Below are positions 30,571 to 40,010 of a stretch of DNA of 64,000 nucleotides, piece after piece. The stretch's first letter is position 1, and every line of letters starts with the position of its first letter. The position numbers were made by a program, and so were the translations under genes. The notes below the pieces were generated by a model, which was not told the DNA's origin, made no database searches, and saw only the letters and a program-made list of their open reading frames with translations. The stretch comes from JAAFIW01 sp031414805 (GTDB lineage Bacteria > Pseudomonadota > Gammaproteobacteria > Burkholderiales > Burkholderiaceae_C), in NCBI GenBank assembly GCA_031414805.1, contig JANOQJ010000001.1, forward strand, positions 1 to 64,000, given 5' to 3'.

Positions 30571-31602
30571 GTGTCATCAACACTCCCCGCCAACGGGCTT
30601 CCTTCAAGTGCTATCGCGAAGGGTGCCCCCAAAACTAACACAGGCAACCAGCCGCCGCGTCAACCGCGAACCGGCTCTTTGGCTGACGCTGTATTCGGCG
30701 CCTTAGCCAAGAGCGCTGCAATTTTGACGCTGTGCTTGCTGTTTGCCATCATGGTGTCTTTGGTGATTGGTGCATGGCCAGCGATATCTAAATACGGGCT
30801 TAGTTTCCTGGTGAACACCACTTGGGATCCTGTCAAAGAGGAGTTTGGTGGTCTGGTGATGATCTACGGCACGATTGCCACGTCGCTGATCGCGTTACTT
30901 ATCGCAGTACCTGTGAGTTTTGGTATTGCGCTTTTTCTCACTGAGCTATCTCCCGCATGGCTCAAGCAACCACTGGGAACCGCGATTGAGTTACTCGCTG
31001 CAATTCCTTCCATAGTGTATGGAATGTGGGGCTTGCTGGTGTTCAGCCCCATTTTGTCTAAATATGTTCAGGAACCACTGCAGGCCATGTTTGGCAATGT
31101 GCCCATATTAGGGACGTTCTTTTCCGGCCCACCGGTGGGCATTGGAATTCTGTCAGCAGGTATTATTCTTGCAATCATGATTATCCCTTTCATCGCATCG
31201 GTGATGCGTGATGTTTTTGAGGTAACGCCCGTATTACTGAAAGAATCTGCATACGCTTTGGGTTCTACAACTTGGGAAGTTGTTTTTAAAATAGTTTTGC
31301 CGTACACAAAATCGGGTGTGGTCGGTGGAATTATGTTGGGGTTGGGGCGTGCTTTGGGTGAGACGATGGCTGTAACGTTTGTGATCGGCAATTTTAATCA
31401 GCTGGATTCTCTAAGTCTGTTCACAGCGGCAAACAGCATTACTTCCGCTCTAGCAAACGAGTTCCAGGAAGCCTCGGCAGGCCTGCACCAAGCCTCGTTG
31501 ATTTACTTAGGCTTGATACTTTTCTTTATTACCTTCGTCGTGCTGGCCCTGTCCAAGCTAATGTTATCTCGCCTGTCCAGGGGCGAGGGGAAACGGTCAT
31601 GA
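30571..31602 (+). CDS. pstC: Phosphate ABC transporter permease PstC
   Basis: Inner membrane subunit of the Pst importer, 343 residues, starting with GTG at 30571 (GAGGG upstream). About 45 N-terminal polar residues precede six hydrophobic helices; the ATPase-contact loop is ESAYALGSTTWEVVFKIVLP, with GGIMLGLGRALGETMAV after it. Its stop overlaps the pstA start by 4 nt. Confidence 0.96.
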   Translation: MSSTLPANGLPSSAIAKGAPKTNTGNQPPRQPRTGSLADAVFGALAKSAAILTLCLLFAIMVSLVIGAWPAISKYGLSFLVNTTWDPVKEEFGGLVMIYGTIATSLIALLIAVPVSFGIALFLTELSPAWLKQPLGTAIELLAAIPSIVYGMWGLLVFSPILSKYVQEPLQAMFGNVPILGTFFSGPPVGIGILSAGIILAIMIIPFIASVMRDVFEVTPVLLKESAYALGSTTWEVVFKIVLPYTKSGVVGGIMLGLGRALGETMAVTFVIGNFNQLDSLSLFTAANSITSALANEFQEASAGLHQASLIYLGLILFFITFVVLALSKLMLSRLSRGEGKRS

Positions 31603-32495
31603 GCGCCAACGCAAAAATCTCAAATTCGGCAGCTTCAATCAAAGCTGCGCACGAATTGCGGCTATCGAAGTTCGCAAGCCGTAAACGCGTCAATTCAATT
31701 GCGCTGGTGTTATCCCTTTGCGCCATGGTATTTGGCCTGTTTTGGCTTACCTGGATCTTGATTGAAACCATCCGACTGGGTATCGGTGGAATGAACGTCG
31801 CTACCCTGACCCAGATGACGCCGCCGCCGAACGAGGCTGGCGGTATTCTTAATGCTATTTTCGGGTCGTTTCTAATGGTGTCATTGGCCACGCTGGTCGG
31901 TACGCCCATCGGAATTATGGCGGGCATCTATCTGGCTGAGTATGATCCTAAGAGCTGGCTGGCTGAAGGTACCCGGTTTGTGAACGACATTTTGTTGTCG
32001 GCACCCTCTATCGTGATTGGCTTGTTTGTCTACGCTGTGGTGGTAGCGCAGTTCAAGTCATTCTCGGGTTGGGCCGGTGTAATGGCGCTGTCGCTATTAG
32101 TTATTCCGGTGGTTGTGAGAACCACTGAAAATATGCTGCAGCTCATACCGTCTGCCTTGCGCGAAGCTGCTTACGCTCTGGGCGCGCCGAAGTGGAAGGT
32201 CATCTTGAGCATCACGCTCAAAGCTGCACGTGCTGGCGTGATCACGGGTGTTCTGCTGGCAGTTGCACGTATTGCTGGAGAAACAGCGCCGTTGCTCTTC
32301 ACAGCCCTAAGCAATCAGTTCTTTACAGCCAGTCTGAGTGAACCTATGGCCAGCCTGCCGGTGACCATTTTCAAGTTTGCGATGAGTCCCTACGAGAACT
32401 GGCAAAAACTGGCGTGGGCCGGTGTGTTTGTGATCACCGTAACGGTATTGGCTCTGAATATTCTGGCGCGCTATTTGTCCAGAGTAAAAGTTTGA
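31599..32495 (+). CDS. pstA: Phosphate ABC transporter permease PstA
   Basis: Second membrane subunit of the Pst importer, 298 residues. The ATPase-contact loop is REAAYALGAPKWKVILSITL, followed by GVLLAVARIAGETAPLLF. Six helices are apparent. It overlaps pstC by 4 nt and is followed by pstB after 33 nt. Confidence 0.96.
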   Translation: MSANAKISNSAASIKAAHELRLSKFASRKRVNSIALVLSLCAMVFGLFWLTWILIETIRLGIGGMNVATLTQMTPPPNEAGGILNAIFGSFLMVSLATLVGTPIGIMAGIYLAEYDPKSWLAEGTRFVNDILLSAPSIVIGLFVYAVVVAQFKSFSGWAGVMALSLLVIPVVVRTTENMLQLIPSALREAAYALGAPKWKVILSITLKAARAGVITGVLLAVARIAGETAPLLFTALSNQFFTASLSEPMASLPVTIFKFAMSPYENWQKLAWAGVFVITVTVLALNILARYLSRVKV

Positions 32496-32528
32496 TCGAT
32501 TTCTCAAAGACTTAAACAAAGACCTAAC

Positions 32529-33308
32529 ATGAATACTATGACTGCACCCGCTGAGAAGTCGAAAATCTCTGTCAAGAACCTTGATTTCTACTATGGCAAG
32601 TTTCACGCACTGAAAAAAATCAATCTAGAGATTCCAGAGCGTAAAGTAACCGCTTTTATCGGCCCGTCCGGTTGCGGCAAGTCAACCTTGCTGCGAATTT
32701 TCAACCGCATGTATGAGCTGTATCCGGAGCAGCGCGCAGAAGGCAAGATCACGCTGGATGGCGAAGACTTGCTCAATACCAAGAAAGACGTGGCGTTGCT
32801 GCGCGCCAAGGTCGGCATGGTGTTTCAGAAGCCCACGCCGTTTCCGATGTCGATCTATGACAATATTTCTTTCGGTGTGAAGCTGTTTGAGAGCCTGAGT
32901 TCGGCTGATATGGACGAGCGAGTGGAATGGGCGCTGAAAAAGGCCGCGCTGTGGAACGAGGTGAAAGACAAATTGAATCAGAACGGTGCAAGCTTGTCGG
33001 GTGGTCAGCAGCAGCGTCTGTGTATTGCGCGCGGTATTGCGATCAAACCAGAAGTCTTGCTGCTGGATGAGCCGTGTTCCGCGTTGGATCCGATTTCGAC
33101 AGCCAAGATCGAAGAGTTGATCGCTGAGTTGAAAAATGACTACACCGTGGTCATTGTGACCCACAATATGCAACAGGCCGCGCGCTGCAGCGACTATACG
33201 GCCTATATGTACCTGGGTGATTTGGTGGAGTTTGGTGCAACCGAGCAATTGTTCTTCAAGCCCACCCGCAAGGAAACCGAAGATTACATTACCGGTCGCT
33301 TCGGTTGA
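32529..33308 (+). CDS. pstB: Phosphate ABC transporter ATP-binding protein PstB
   Basis: ATPase of the Pst importer, 259 residues. Walker A is GPSGCGKST (residues 45-53), signature LSGGQQQRLCIARGIA, Walker B VLLLDEPCSALDP. It ends 40 nt before phoU. Confidence 0.98.
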   Translation: MNTMTAPAEKSKISVKNLDFYYGKFHALKKINLEIPERKVTAFIGPSGCGKSTLLRIFNRMYELYPEQRAEGKITLDGEDLLNTKKDVALLRAKVGMVFQKPTPFPMSIYDNISFGVKLFESLSSADMDERVEWALKKAALWNEVKDKLNQNGASLSGGQQQRLCIARGIAIKPEVLLLDEPCSALDPISTAKIEELIAELKNDYTVVIVTHNMQQAARCSDYTAYMYLGDLVEFGATEQLFFKPTRKETEDYITGRFG

Positions 33309-33348
33309 TACACTGACATATATAACTGGCAATAGCCTAAGGAATTCA

Positions 33349-34050
33349 ATGCCCGATAAGCATCTTTCGACTCAGTTTGACGTTGAGCTCAATAGCGTGT
33401 CGTCGCGCGTGATGGAGCTTGGTGGTTTGGTCGAATCACAAATTCGCCAGGCCATCTATGCTTTAGCTCAGTTCAATGGCGCTGCTGCCGATCAGGTGAT
33501 CGAGATCGAAGCACGCGTGAATGCGATGGAAATTGAAATCGACCGTGAGTTGTCGTCCATCATTGCCCGTCGTCAGCCGACCGCAAAAGATCTTCGTTTG
33601 CTGATCGCTATCTCGAAAACCACGGCGAATCTGGAGCGAGTGGGTGATGAGTCGGCAAAAATTGCGCGCATGGTCAAGTCAATCATCGAAAGTGGATCAG
33701 CCCGAGCGTTGCCGTCGTCTGAATTGCGGGTTGCAGCTGATTTGGCTTCAGGTTTACTGCGCAAAGCGCTGGACGCTTTTGCAAGGCTGGATACTGCGCA
33801 AGCGGTTGCAATATTGCGAGAAGACGACCAAATCGACCGTGAATTTGATGGCTTTGTGCGCAAGCTGGTTACTTACATGATGGAAGATCCTCGCAAGATA
33901 TCGGCGAGTCTAGATCTTCTATTCCTGGCAAAGGCCATTGAGCGTATTGGCGACCACGCCAAAAATATCGCTGAGTTCGTTATTTATATTGTCAAAGGTG
34001 CCGACGTGCGGCATACCAGTGTCGAGCAAGTCGAGTCTGTGGTGCAATGA
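33349..34050 (+). CDS. phoU: Phosphate signalling regulator PhoU
   Basis: PhoU couples the Pst transporter to PhoR and keeps the Pho regulon off when phosphate is plentiful. The start at 33349 (TAAGGAATTC upstream) gives 233 residues made of two three-helix repeats, each with a metal-binding E..D pattern (ERVGDESAKIARM and ERIGDHAKNIAEF). The stop overlaps phoB by 4 nt. Confidence 0.96.
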   Translation: MPDKHLSTQFDVELNSVSSRVMELGGLVESQIRQAIYALAQFNGAAADQVIEIEARVNAMEIEIDRELSSIIARRQPTAKDLRLLIAISKTTANLERVGDESAKIARMVKSIIESGSARALPSSELRVAADLASGLLRKALDAFARLDTAQAVAILREDDQIDREFDGFVRKLVTYMMEDPRKISASLDLLFLAKAIERIGDHAKNIAEFVIYIVKGADVRHTSVEQVESVVQ

Positions 34051-34760
34051 AGAATCAGCCACGTGTCCTGATTGTTGAAGACGAGCCCGCAATTGCCGAA
34101 TTGATTGCGGTCAATCTGCGTCACAACGGCTTTCAGCCTATCTGGTCTGAAGATGGCGTTTCTGCCCAGCGTGAGCTTGATGCAGTATTGCCTGATGTGA
34201 TTTTGCTGGACTGGATGCTGCCCGGCCAGAGTGGCGTGTCTCTCGCCCGTAAATGGCGTTCTGAAGCACGTACCAAAGCCATTCCGATCTTGATGTTGAC
34301 CGCCCGGGGCGACGAGCCCGACAAAGTTGCGGGTCTGGATGCGGGTGCCGATGACTACATCACCAAGCCCTTTTCCACGCAAGAAATGTTGGCTCGCATT
34401 CGGGCGGTGCTGCGTCGCAGGGCACCCGAACAAGTCAGTGACAGCGTCAGCATTGCCCAGCTGGTGCTGGACGCCTCGACGCACCGCGTGTCGTGGCAAG
34501 GGCAGGCACTGAAAGTTGGCCCCACAGAGTTCAAACTGCTTCATTACTTGATGAAGCATTCTGAGCGTGTGCACAGCCGGTCACAGTTGCTCGACAAGGT
34601 CTGGGGCGACCACGTGTTCATCGAAGAGCGCACGGTGGATGTACACGTGAAGCGCTTGCGGGAGGCGCTGGGCACCGCCGGTGCCATGGTGGAAACCGTG
34701 CGTGGCGCGGGCTACCGTTTGACTATCCAGGCCCGCATACCCACATCCGCATCGGCCTGA
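34047..34760 (+). CDS. phoB: Phosphate regulon response regulator PhoB
   Basis: OmpR-family activator, 237 residues. Receiver domain with the acidic pair EDE near 12-14, phospho-acceptor D55 in LLDWMLPGQSG, and K in ADDYITKPF. The C-terminal winged helix ends in DVHVKRLREALG and RGAGYRLTI. It binds PHO boxes such as those at 29334-29446. It overlaps phoU by 4 nt and is followed by phoR after 75 nt. Confidence 0.97.
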   Translation: MKNQPRVLIVEDEPAIAELIAVNLRHNGFQPIWSEDGVSAQRELDAVLPDVILLDWMLPGQSGVSLARKWRSEARTKAIPILMLTARGDEPDKVAGLDAGADDYITKPFSTQEMLARIRAVLRRRAPEQVSDSVSIAQLVLDASTHRVSWQGQALKVGPTEFKLLHYLMKHSERVHSRSQLLDKVWGDHVFIEERTVDVHVKRLREALGTAGAMVETVRGAGYRLTIQARIPTSASA

Positions 34761-34835
34761 GCTTCGGCTTGAATCGCCGCTGGCTGCGTGCAGCTGGTGT
34801 TTCGGTTTAAGCTGTTTGTTTGATACAACCCCCGC

Positions 34836-36209
34836 ATGTGGTCGCGCATTGCCAGTTATTTGATCTGCCAGCTGGCATGCGCCGCCGTGGGCTGGCTGGT
34901 CGCGCGCAACGGCCAGGGTTCGGGCTGGGATGGCGTTGTGATCGGCTTGGTATTTGGCGGCTTGCTGTGGTTCTCGCTCGATTTGATGCGGGGTTTGCGG
35001 GTGTTGGGCTGGGTTCGACGCGCCGATGGCAACGACGCGCCTGTGATGTCGGGCCTGTGGGGCGAAGTTGCCGACCGGATGCGCCGACAGTTGCGCATTC
35101 GAGATAACCTGGTTGTCGATGCCCAAACCCGGCTGCAGGAGTTTCTGGCTGCCATTCAAACGTCTCCTAACGGGGTGGTGTTGCTGGATGCCCAGGGTCG
35201 CATTGAATGGTGTAACCAGACAGCTGCCGACCACTTTGGGTTTGACGCGCAGCGCGATGTGTTGCAACTGGTCGGTAACTTGGTGCGTGACCCCGTTTTC
35301 GCAGCCTATTTTGCCGGCGGAGACTACGAGCATGAGGTGGTCATGGACGGGCCGAACAGTACGATGGCGCGCCCCGTCAAGCTGTCGATCCACCTGCATC
35401 ACTATGGCGAAGCTCGCCGCCTGCTGCTGTCGCGCGACACCACCGCTTTGGAACAAGCCGAGATCATGCGGCGGGACTTTGTGGCCAATGTGTCCCACGA
35501 AATCCGCACCCCGCTGACGGTGCTGACCGGCTTCGTGGAAACGCTGCAAACCCTGCCGCTGTCGCCAGACGAGCAAACGCGCTATTTGGCGCTGATGGCA
35601 CAGCAATCCCTGCGCATGCAGAGCCTGGTGAACGACCTGTTGACCCTGTCGCGGTTGGAGGGCAGTCCGTTGCCGGGGGTCACCGAATGGATGTCGGCAC
35701 AGAGCCTGATGGTGCAGTGCGAGCAAGAGGCTTATGCCTTGTCTAACCTCCTGGGCAGCACCCATGGCAAGGTGCACACATTGAGCTTCGAGATTGATGC
35801 CGATATGGAGTTGGCCGGATCTCAGACAGAAATCATCAGTGCCATGACCAACCTGGTGGGCAATGCCTTGCGCTACACGCCGTCAGGCGGAACCATAGGC
35901 GTCTGCTGGTCGCGGCTGGCGGATGGAAGGGTGGAGTTCTCGGTAAAAGACACAGGCCCTGGCATTGCCAGCGAGCACCTGTCCCGCTTGACTGAGCGCT
36001 TTTATCGTGTCGACCGCAGCCGGTCCCGGGAGACGGGCGGAACGGGGCTGGGACTGGCCATCGTCAAGCATGTGGTGCAACGCCACGGAGGGGATTTGAA
36101 GATAGACAGCCACATCGGCGTGGGCTCTATCTTCACGCTGCATTTCCCACCGAACCGGGTACGCCCGATCACACGACATGCGGGTTTGTTGCCAGGCTAT
36201 GCGGGTTGA
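34836..36209 (+). CDS. phoR: Phosphate regulon sensor histidine kinase PhoR
   Basis: Membrane-bound kinase of PhoB, 457 residues. Two N-terminal hydrophobic helices (about 4-20 and 28-50), a PAS domain (FLAAIQTSPNGVVLLDAQGR), HisKA with phospho-accepting H221 in VSHEIRTPLTVL, and HATPase N, G1 and G2 boxes (NLVGNALRYTP, KDTGPGIA, GGTGLGLAIVKHVV). No large periplasmic domain, as in other PhoR. It ends the Pho block. Confidence 0.97.
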   Translation: MWSRIASYLICQLACAAVGWLVARNGQGSGWDGVVIGLVFGGLLWFSLDLMRGLRVLGWVRRADGNDAPVMSGLWGEVADRMRRQLRIRDNLVVDAQTRLQEFLAAIQTSPNGVVLLDAQGRIEWCNQTAADHFGFDAQRDVLQLVGNLVRDPVFAAYFAGGDYEHEVVMDGPNSTMARPVKLSIHLHHYGEARRLLLSRDTTALEQAEIMRRDFVANVSHEIRTPLTVLTGFVETLQTLPLSPDEQTRYLALMAQQSLRMQSLVNDLLTLSRLEGSPLPGVTEWMSAQSLMVQCEQEAYALSNLLGSTHGKVHTLSFEIDADMELAGSQTEIISAMTNLVGNALRYTPSGGTIGVCWSRLADGRVEFSVKDTGPGIASEHLSRLTERFYRVDRSRSRETGGTGLGLAIVKHVVQRHGGDLKIDSHIGVGSIFTLHFPPNRVRPITRHAGLLPGYAG

Positions 36210-36222
36210 ATTAGACGAAATA

Positions 36223-36284
36223 TTGCTATTAAAATAATAGCTGCTTGAGCAGATTCCATAAGGGCTAATAGCCGATTTGGCTTA
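36223..36284 (+). repeat. TAGCTGCTTGAGCAG repeat, copy 10
   Basis: TTGCTATTAAAATAATAGCT, GCTTGAGCAG, ATTCCATAAGGGCTAATAGC, CGATTTGGCTTA. It lies in the convergent gap between phoR and the GT-C-like gene. Confidence 0.88.
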
Positions 36285-36302
36285 GAAACCTTATAAACTC
36301 GG

Positions 36303-38066
36303 TTAATCGCTGCGTTCAAACACCAGAACGTTCTCGTTGCTGTCGGTGGCCCGGTTCACCGTTGCCACCAGTGTCCATTGCCGCATGTCCAGCACCACAT
36401 GCAGGGTGCTTTGCGCACCAGCATCCACCACCAGCCAAGGGCACTGCGCCACCACACCTGGGTTGCGCAGACTCAAGCCACCGTGGTAGCGGTAGGCGGC
36501 AATCTGGCCGCGGCTCAAACCCAACACCTCGACGCAGCCGGGGCGGGTGATCCGGTCTGCAACGACGCGTGCCGTGTCGCTGTGGCTGCGTGCGTAATCC
36601 AGCACGGGAAGCCACAAAGTCAGCAGTAGCAGCCAGCCCAGCGCCGCGCCGCTGGCAGGCAGCACCAGGCTTTTCCAGATCACGGTGCGGTGTCGGCCTG
36701 CGCGCCATCTCACCAACCAGGCCCAGGCCAGCGTTGCGGCCAGCGCCACGGCAAACCCCAGCGCAGAAAACCCTGGCACAAAGCCCGGTACCAGCCGGGC
36801 CACATTGGCCGCGGGTTGCGCTGGAACGCCAGTTTGCAGGGCAATCCACACCACCCAGATCACCACCGCGCAGCCGCTGAAAAATAGCAAGGTAAACCAG
36901 TCAATCAGCGCCGCCACACTGCGCCGCAGAGTGGGCAAAGCGAATGCAGCCAGCGCAGCCAGCGCTGGCAAGCCCAGCAACAGTGATCGCTCAGAGTTGG
37001 GTGTAACCAAAGCCATCACGGTGCACACCCCCACAAACCAAAAGGGCAGGGCGACATGACGGCTGCTTAACTGCCGCCGCCAGCGCCACAGCGTCCATAC
37101 CGCCAGGGGCCAAGCAGGCCAGGTAAACCAAATCAGCAGCCGCCCCGCACTGCGCCAGTCACTGCCCGCGCTGCCGGACAGCCCGATTCGCCAGCGCCAC
37201 ACATCCAGTTGAGTTGCCACCAAGGCCGCACAGGCCGTCACCAGCAACACAAACAAGGTCCAGCGGCGCCGAATGCGGTGCGGCTGCGTTGCCGGGTCAG
37301 TGGCTGCATCGCTCAGTCCGCTGGTCAATGCCACGCCCAGTCCCAACAGCATCGCCAGCGTGGGTGCGCCGCTGGTGCTCAACCCAACCAGGCTCACCAC
37401 CAGCGCAATACAGGCGCGCATCAAATGATGTGGTGCCGCCGCGGCAGCATAAAAAGCAAACGCGGTAAACGCTAGTTGTGCAACCGACGGTGTGGTCTCG
37501 TGTGACAGCAGCGCCAGTCCCAGGCATGCGATCAAGGCGAGCAGCCCGCCGTCAGCCATCGCCCGCGCGTAGTCAATGGGCTGCGCCTCGCCACCAAATG
37601 CAAACGCTACGGGCTGTGCGCGTGGGCTGCGCGCTAAGTAATAAACGGCGTACCAGGTGGCTAACAGGGTTGCGCCGAGGAGCATCGCAAACGGGACGCG
37701 CGCTGCAAACGCAGAAGTGACCCAACCGGGTGCAACTTGAATGGCCCAGGCGCCCAACCAGTAAGGCAGCAACGCATCAAACTCTGGGGCCAGCCCGAGC
37801 AGCTGGGGCGCCAGCCAGCTGCTATCTCCAGCAGCCAGCGCCGCCATGTAGCCAAAGGCCGCAATGTCAGCGTTCTTCCACGGCTCCCGCCCCACGAATC
37901 CTGGCAACACGTAAGCCAGACACAGCAGCAGCAGCGCCCAGCGCGGCAGGCGGCGCACAGCGCTTTGGGCGACGATGGCGGGTGTGGGCTGGTTCACTGG
38001 GGCGATGGTAGGTTGCGAGTCGTTTCTCGGTTTCTTGCGAAACGGCTCATGAAAAAAGGGCAGCAC
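36303..38066 (-). CDS. Polytopic membrane glycosyltransferase-like protein (GT-C, ArnT-related)
   Basis: The frame codes for up to 587 residues with about a dozen hydrophobic helices. Near the N-terminus GREPWKNADIAAFGYMAA resembles the acidic first periplasmic loop of ArnT and other GT39-type enzymes, which move sugars from undecaprenyl phosphate in the periplasm. The first ATG (38066) lies inside the terminator after rpmE2, so the true start is probably downstream, for example the in-frame GTG at 37997. Acceptor unknown. Confidence 0.75.
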   Translation of the reverse strand: MLPFFHEPFRKKPRNDSQPTIAPVNQPTPAIVAQSAVRRLPRWALLLLCLAYVLPGFVGREPWKNADIAAFGYMAALAAGDSSWLAPQLLGLAPEFDALLPYWLGAWAIQVAPGWVTSAFAARVPFAMLLGATLLATWYAVYYLARSPRAQPVAFAFGGEAQPIDYARAMADGGLLALIACLGLALLSHETTPSVAQLAFTAFAFYAAAAAPHHLMRACIALVVSLVGLSTSGAPTLAMLLGLGVALTSGLSDAATDPATQPHRIRRRWTLFVLLVTACAALVATQLDVWRWRIGLSGSAGSDWRSAGRLLIWFTWPAWPLAVWTLWRWRRQLSSRHVALPFWFVGVCTVMALVTPNSERSLLLGLPALAALAAFALPTLRRSVAALIDWFTLLFFSGCAVVIWVVWIALQTGVPAQPAANVARLVPGFVPGFSALGFAVALAATLAWAWLVRWRAGRHRTVIWKSLVLPASGAALGWLLLLTLWLPVLDYARSHSDTARVVADRITRPGCVEVLGLSRGQIAAYRYHGGLSLRNPGVVAQCPWLVVDAGAQSTLHVVLDMRQWTLVATVNRATDSNENVLVFERSD

Positions 38067-38088
38067 GGAGGCCCGAGCTGCCCTTTTT
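38053..38088 (-). terminator. Rho-independent terminator after rpmE2
   Basis: AAAAAGGGCAGC (38053-38064) and GCTGCCCTTTTT (38077-38088) form a 12-bp hairpin with a 12-nt loop and T run on the minus strand, 43 nt after the rpmE2 stop. It is symmetric and could work in both directions. Confidence 0.8.
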
Positions 38089-38131
38089 CGCGAAACGCGT
38101 GGCGATTAACGTCTTGGAAAACGCGTGACGT

Positions 38132-38398
38132 TTACTCTGCTGTTTTGGCAGGTGTCTTGCCGAAGCGGTTGCGGAATCGCTCCACACGACCACCCATGTT
38201 GTCGACCGACTTCTGCGTGCCCGTGTAAAACGGATGCGACTCGCTGGATGTGTCCAGCTTGTACAGCGGCAGCTCGCGGCCATCATCCAGCGTGATTTTT
38301 TCTTTGGCGTTCACGCATGAACGGGTGACGAACTTGAAGTTGTTCGACAGGTCCAGGAAACAAACTTCCCGGTAGTTGGGGTGAATGCCTTCTTTCAT
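38132..38398 (-). CDS. rpmE2: 50S ribosomal protein L31, type B (zinc-independent)
   Basis: From ATG at 38398 (TCAAGGAAAATC upstream) 88 residues start MKEGIHPNYREVCFLDLSNN, diagnostic of L31. The zinc-binding CxxC pair of the zinc form is missing, so it is the type B paralogue often made under zinc shortage. A possible -10 TATAAT lies at 38476-38471 on the minus strand. Confidence 0.96.
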   Translation of the reverse strand: MKEGIHPNYREVCFLDLSNNFKFVTRSCVNAKEKITLDDGRELPLYKLDTSSESHPFYTGTQKSVDNMGGRVERFRNRFGKTPAKTAE

Positions 38399-38622
38399 GA
38401 TTTTCCTTGAGGTTTCAGCTGCGGTAGCCGCACCAGCCAGTCTGGTGTACTTTCCGCAAAAAAGCCTACGATTATACAAAGAATCGATTCACGCCTGGCG
38501 GGCGAGCGGTGATGTAACACCTCGTTGCCAAGACACAACAGCCGTTTGTTCGTTCGATCTCCAGCCCATGGTGGGGTTGTCAAGCCACAAAAAGCCCATA
38601 AAGACACAAATGAGGGTTTACG

Positions 38623-38642
38623 TTACAAGATTTATCTTGTAA
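38623..38642. promoter_or_regulatory. Candidate operator upstream of the polysaccharide operon
   Basis: TTACAAGA-TTTA-TCTTGTAA is a perfect 8+4+8 palindrome, about 60 nt upstream of the candidate -35 of wza. No terminator-like T run follows. It may be a regulator binding site. Confidence 0.45.
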
Positions 38643-38702
38643 GGTCTTTGGAAGTTTTTGGAACCCGTAAGACGCAAATCATTGTTTGAAGCGTTTGCAT
38701 TC

Positions 38703-38731
38703 TTGAGGATGACATATATTGATGTTATAAG
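38703..38731 (+). promoter_or_regulatory. Candidate sigma-70 promoter of wza-wzb-wzc-manC
   Basis: TTGAGG (38703-38708) and TATAAG (38726-38731) are separated by 17 nt, matching the -35 and -10 consensus at 4/6 and 5/6. It lies 37 nt before the chosen wza start. Confidence 0.4.
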
Positions 38732-38768
38732 CACGCCATTTAGAAACCGGGTTAAACATAAAATTAGA

Positions 38769-40010
38769 ATGATGAATTCAATCAAGACTTTAATGCGTGT
38801 TATTAATTTTCTGGCTTTTTTGACAGTTGCGAGCTTGCTTAGCGCTTGTGCCATGTCGCCAGGTACCTCCATCAGCGAAAGCCTCAAAGACGGTGGTTTG
38901 CGACCCAATGCCAAATTAGGTGGCGCGCCTTCTTCAGACCAGGGATTGAGTTGGCCCAGCTGGTTGAGACTCAATCCAGTCACAGCTAATGCTGACAGCA
39001 CGTCAACCGCTGCCAGTACGCCACCGCCCGGCAAACTCATCAGCATTACCCCCGATCTGATTCTTAAACAAAACGCTGCCAAGTCGACCGAGCTTGGCCA
39101 GGACATCAAACGCCTGTTTGGCAGCCCCAGCGGTTATCGAATCGGCGCTGGCGATGTACTCAGCATTGTTATCTGGACACATCCCGAGTTAAACGCGCCT
39201 CCTTCGGCCGCAACTTCATTGGATCCTTCAGGCCAAAGCGCGCTAGGCACCGGTTTCAACGTCAGCTCCGACGGCTTTATTCAGTTCCCGTTTATTGGCG
39301 TCATCCGGGTTGGCGGTTTGACGGAATATGGGGCGCGCACGTTGCTGCTGCGCGAACTGAGCAAGTACCTCAAAAACCCGCAAATTACCGTTCGGGTTCA
39401 GGGTTTTCGCAGCAGCCGCATTTATGTTGACGGCGAGGTGAAATCGCCAGGCTTGCTGGCACTGACCGATATTCCGCTAACCCTACCCGACGCTTTAAGC
39501 CGTGCAGGCGGGCTCACCACCGGCGCTGATCGATCAGCCGTAGCCGTCACGCGCGGTACTGTTACCACCATCATCAGCATGCAGCAACTCTCTGAGTTGA
39601 ATGTCAACCCCACCAGCATCGTGTTAGCCAACGGCGATTTGGTGCGGGTATTGAGCCGCGACGACTCGCGTGTTTATGTTTTGGGCGAAGTCAACCGGCC
39701 GACACCGCTGGTCATGCGCAATGGGCGCATGTCATTAGGCGAGGCGCTGGGCGAGAGTGGCGGCATCAGCCAGGTGTCTGCAGACCCGCGTCAGATATAT
39801 GTTTTGCGCAACGCAGCCGTCGGCAACGCCGAAATCTACCACCTCGATGCACGTTCACCCGCTGCATTGGCCATGGCCGACAGCTTTGATTTGAAACCGC
39901 GCGATGTGGTGTATGTAGACCCAGCACCCATCGTTCGCTGGAACCGCGTGATCAGTTTGCTATTGCCATCGGGTCAGTTGGTGAACACGGCACGCGACAT
40001 TGTTAAATGA
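38769..40010 (+). CDS. wza: Polysaccharide export outer membrane lipoprotein, Wza family
   Basis: Wza-type proteins form the outer membrane export channel for capsule or exopolysaccharide. I choose the ATG at 38769 because it gives a lipoprotein signal with lipobox LLSAC (Cys27) and 413 residues; an upstream in-frame start at 38658 would precede the promoter candidate. The polysaccharide export domain starts near YRIGAGDVLSIVIWTHPEL, followed by SLBB-type repeats (IYVDGEVKSPGLLALTD, VYVLGEVNRPTPLVMRN). Overlaps the phosphatase gene by 4 nt. Confidence 0.92.
   Translation: MMNSIKTLMRVINFLAFLTVASLLSACAMSPGTSISESLKDGGLRPNAKLGGAPSSDQGLSWPSWLRLNPVTANADSTSTAASTPPPGKLISITPDLILKQNAAKSTELGQDIKRLFGSPSGYRIGAGDVLSIVIWTHPELNAPPSAATSLDPSGQSALGTGFNVSSDGFIQFPFIGVIRVGGLTEYGARTLLLRELSKYLKNPQITVRVQGFRSSRIYVDGEVKSPGLLALTDIPLTLPDALSRAGGLTTGADRSAVAVTRGTVTTIISMQQLSELNVNPTSIVLANGDLVRVLSRDDSRVYVLGEVNRPTPLVMRNGRMSLGEALGESGGISQVSADPRQIYVLRNAAVGNAEIYHLDARSPAALAMADSFDLKPRDVVYVDPAPIVRWNRVISLLLPSGQLVNTARDIVK

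Larger units (their letters stand above)
38399..38768. other. 370-nt intergenic control region between rpmE2 and wza
   Basis: No gene is supported here. It holds the rpmE2 leader on the minus side and, toward wza, the palindrome at 38623-38642 and a candidate promoter at 38703-38731. The wza side is AT-rich compared with its surroundings. Confidence 0.6.
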
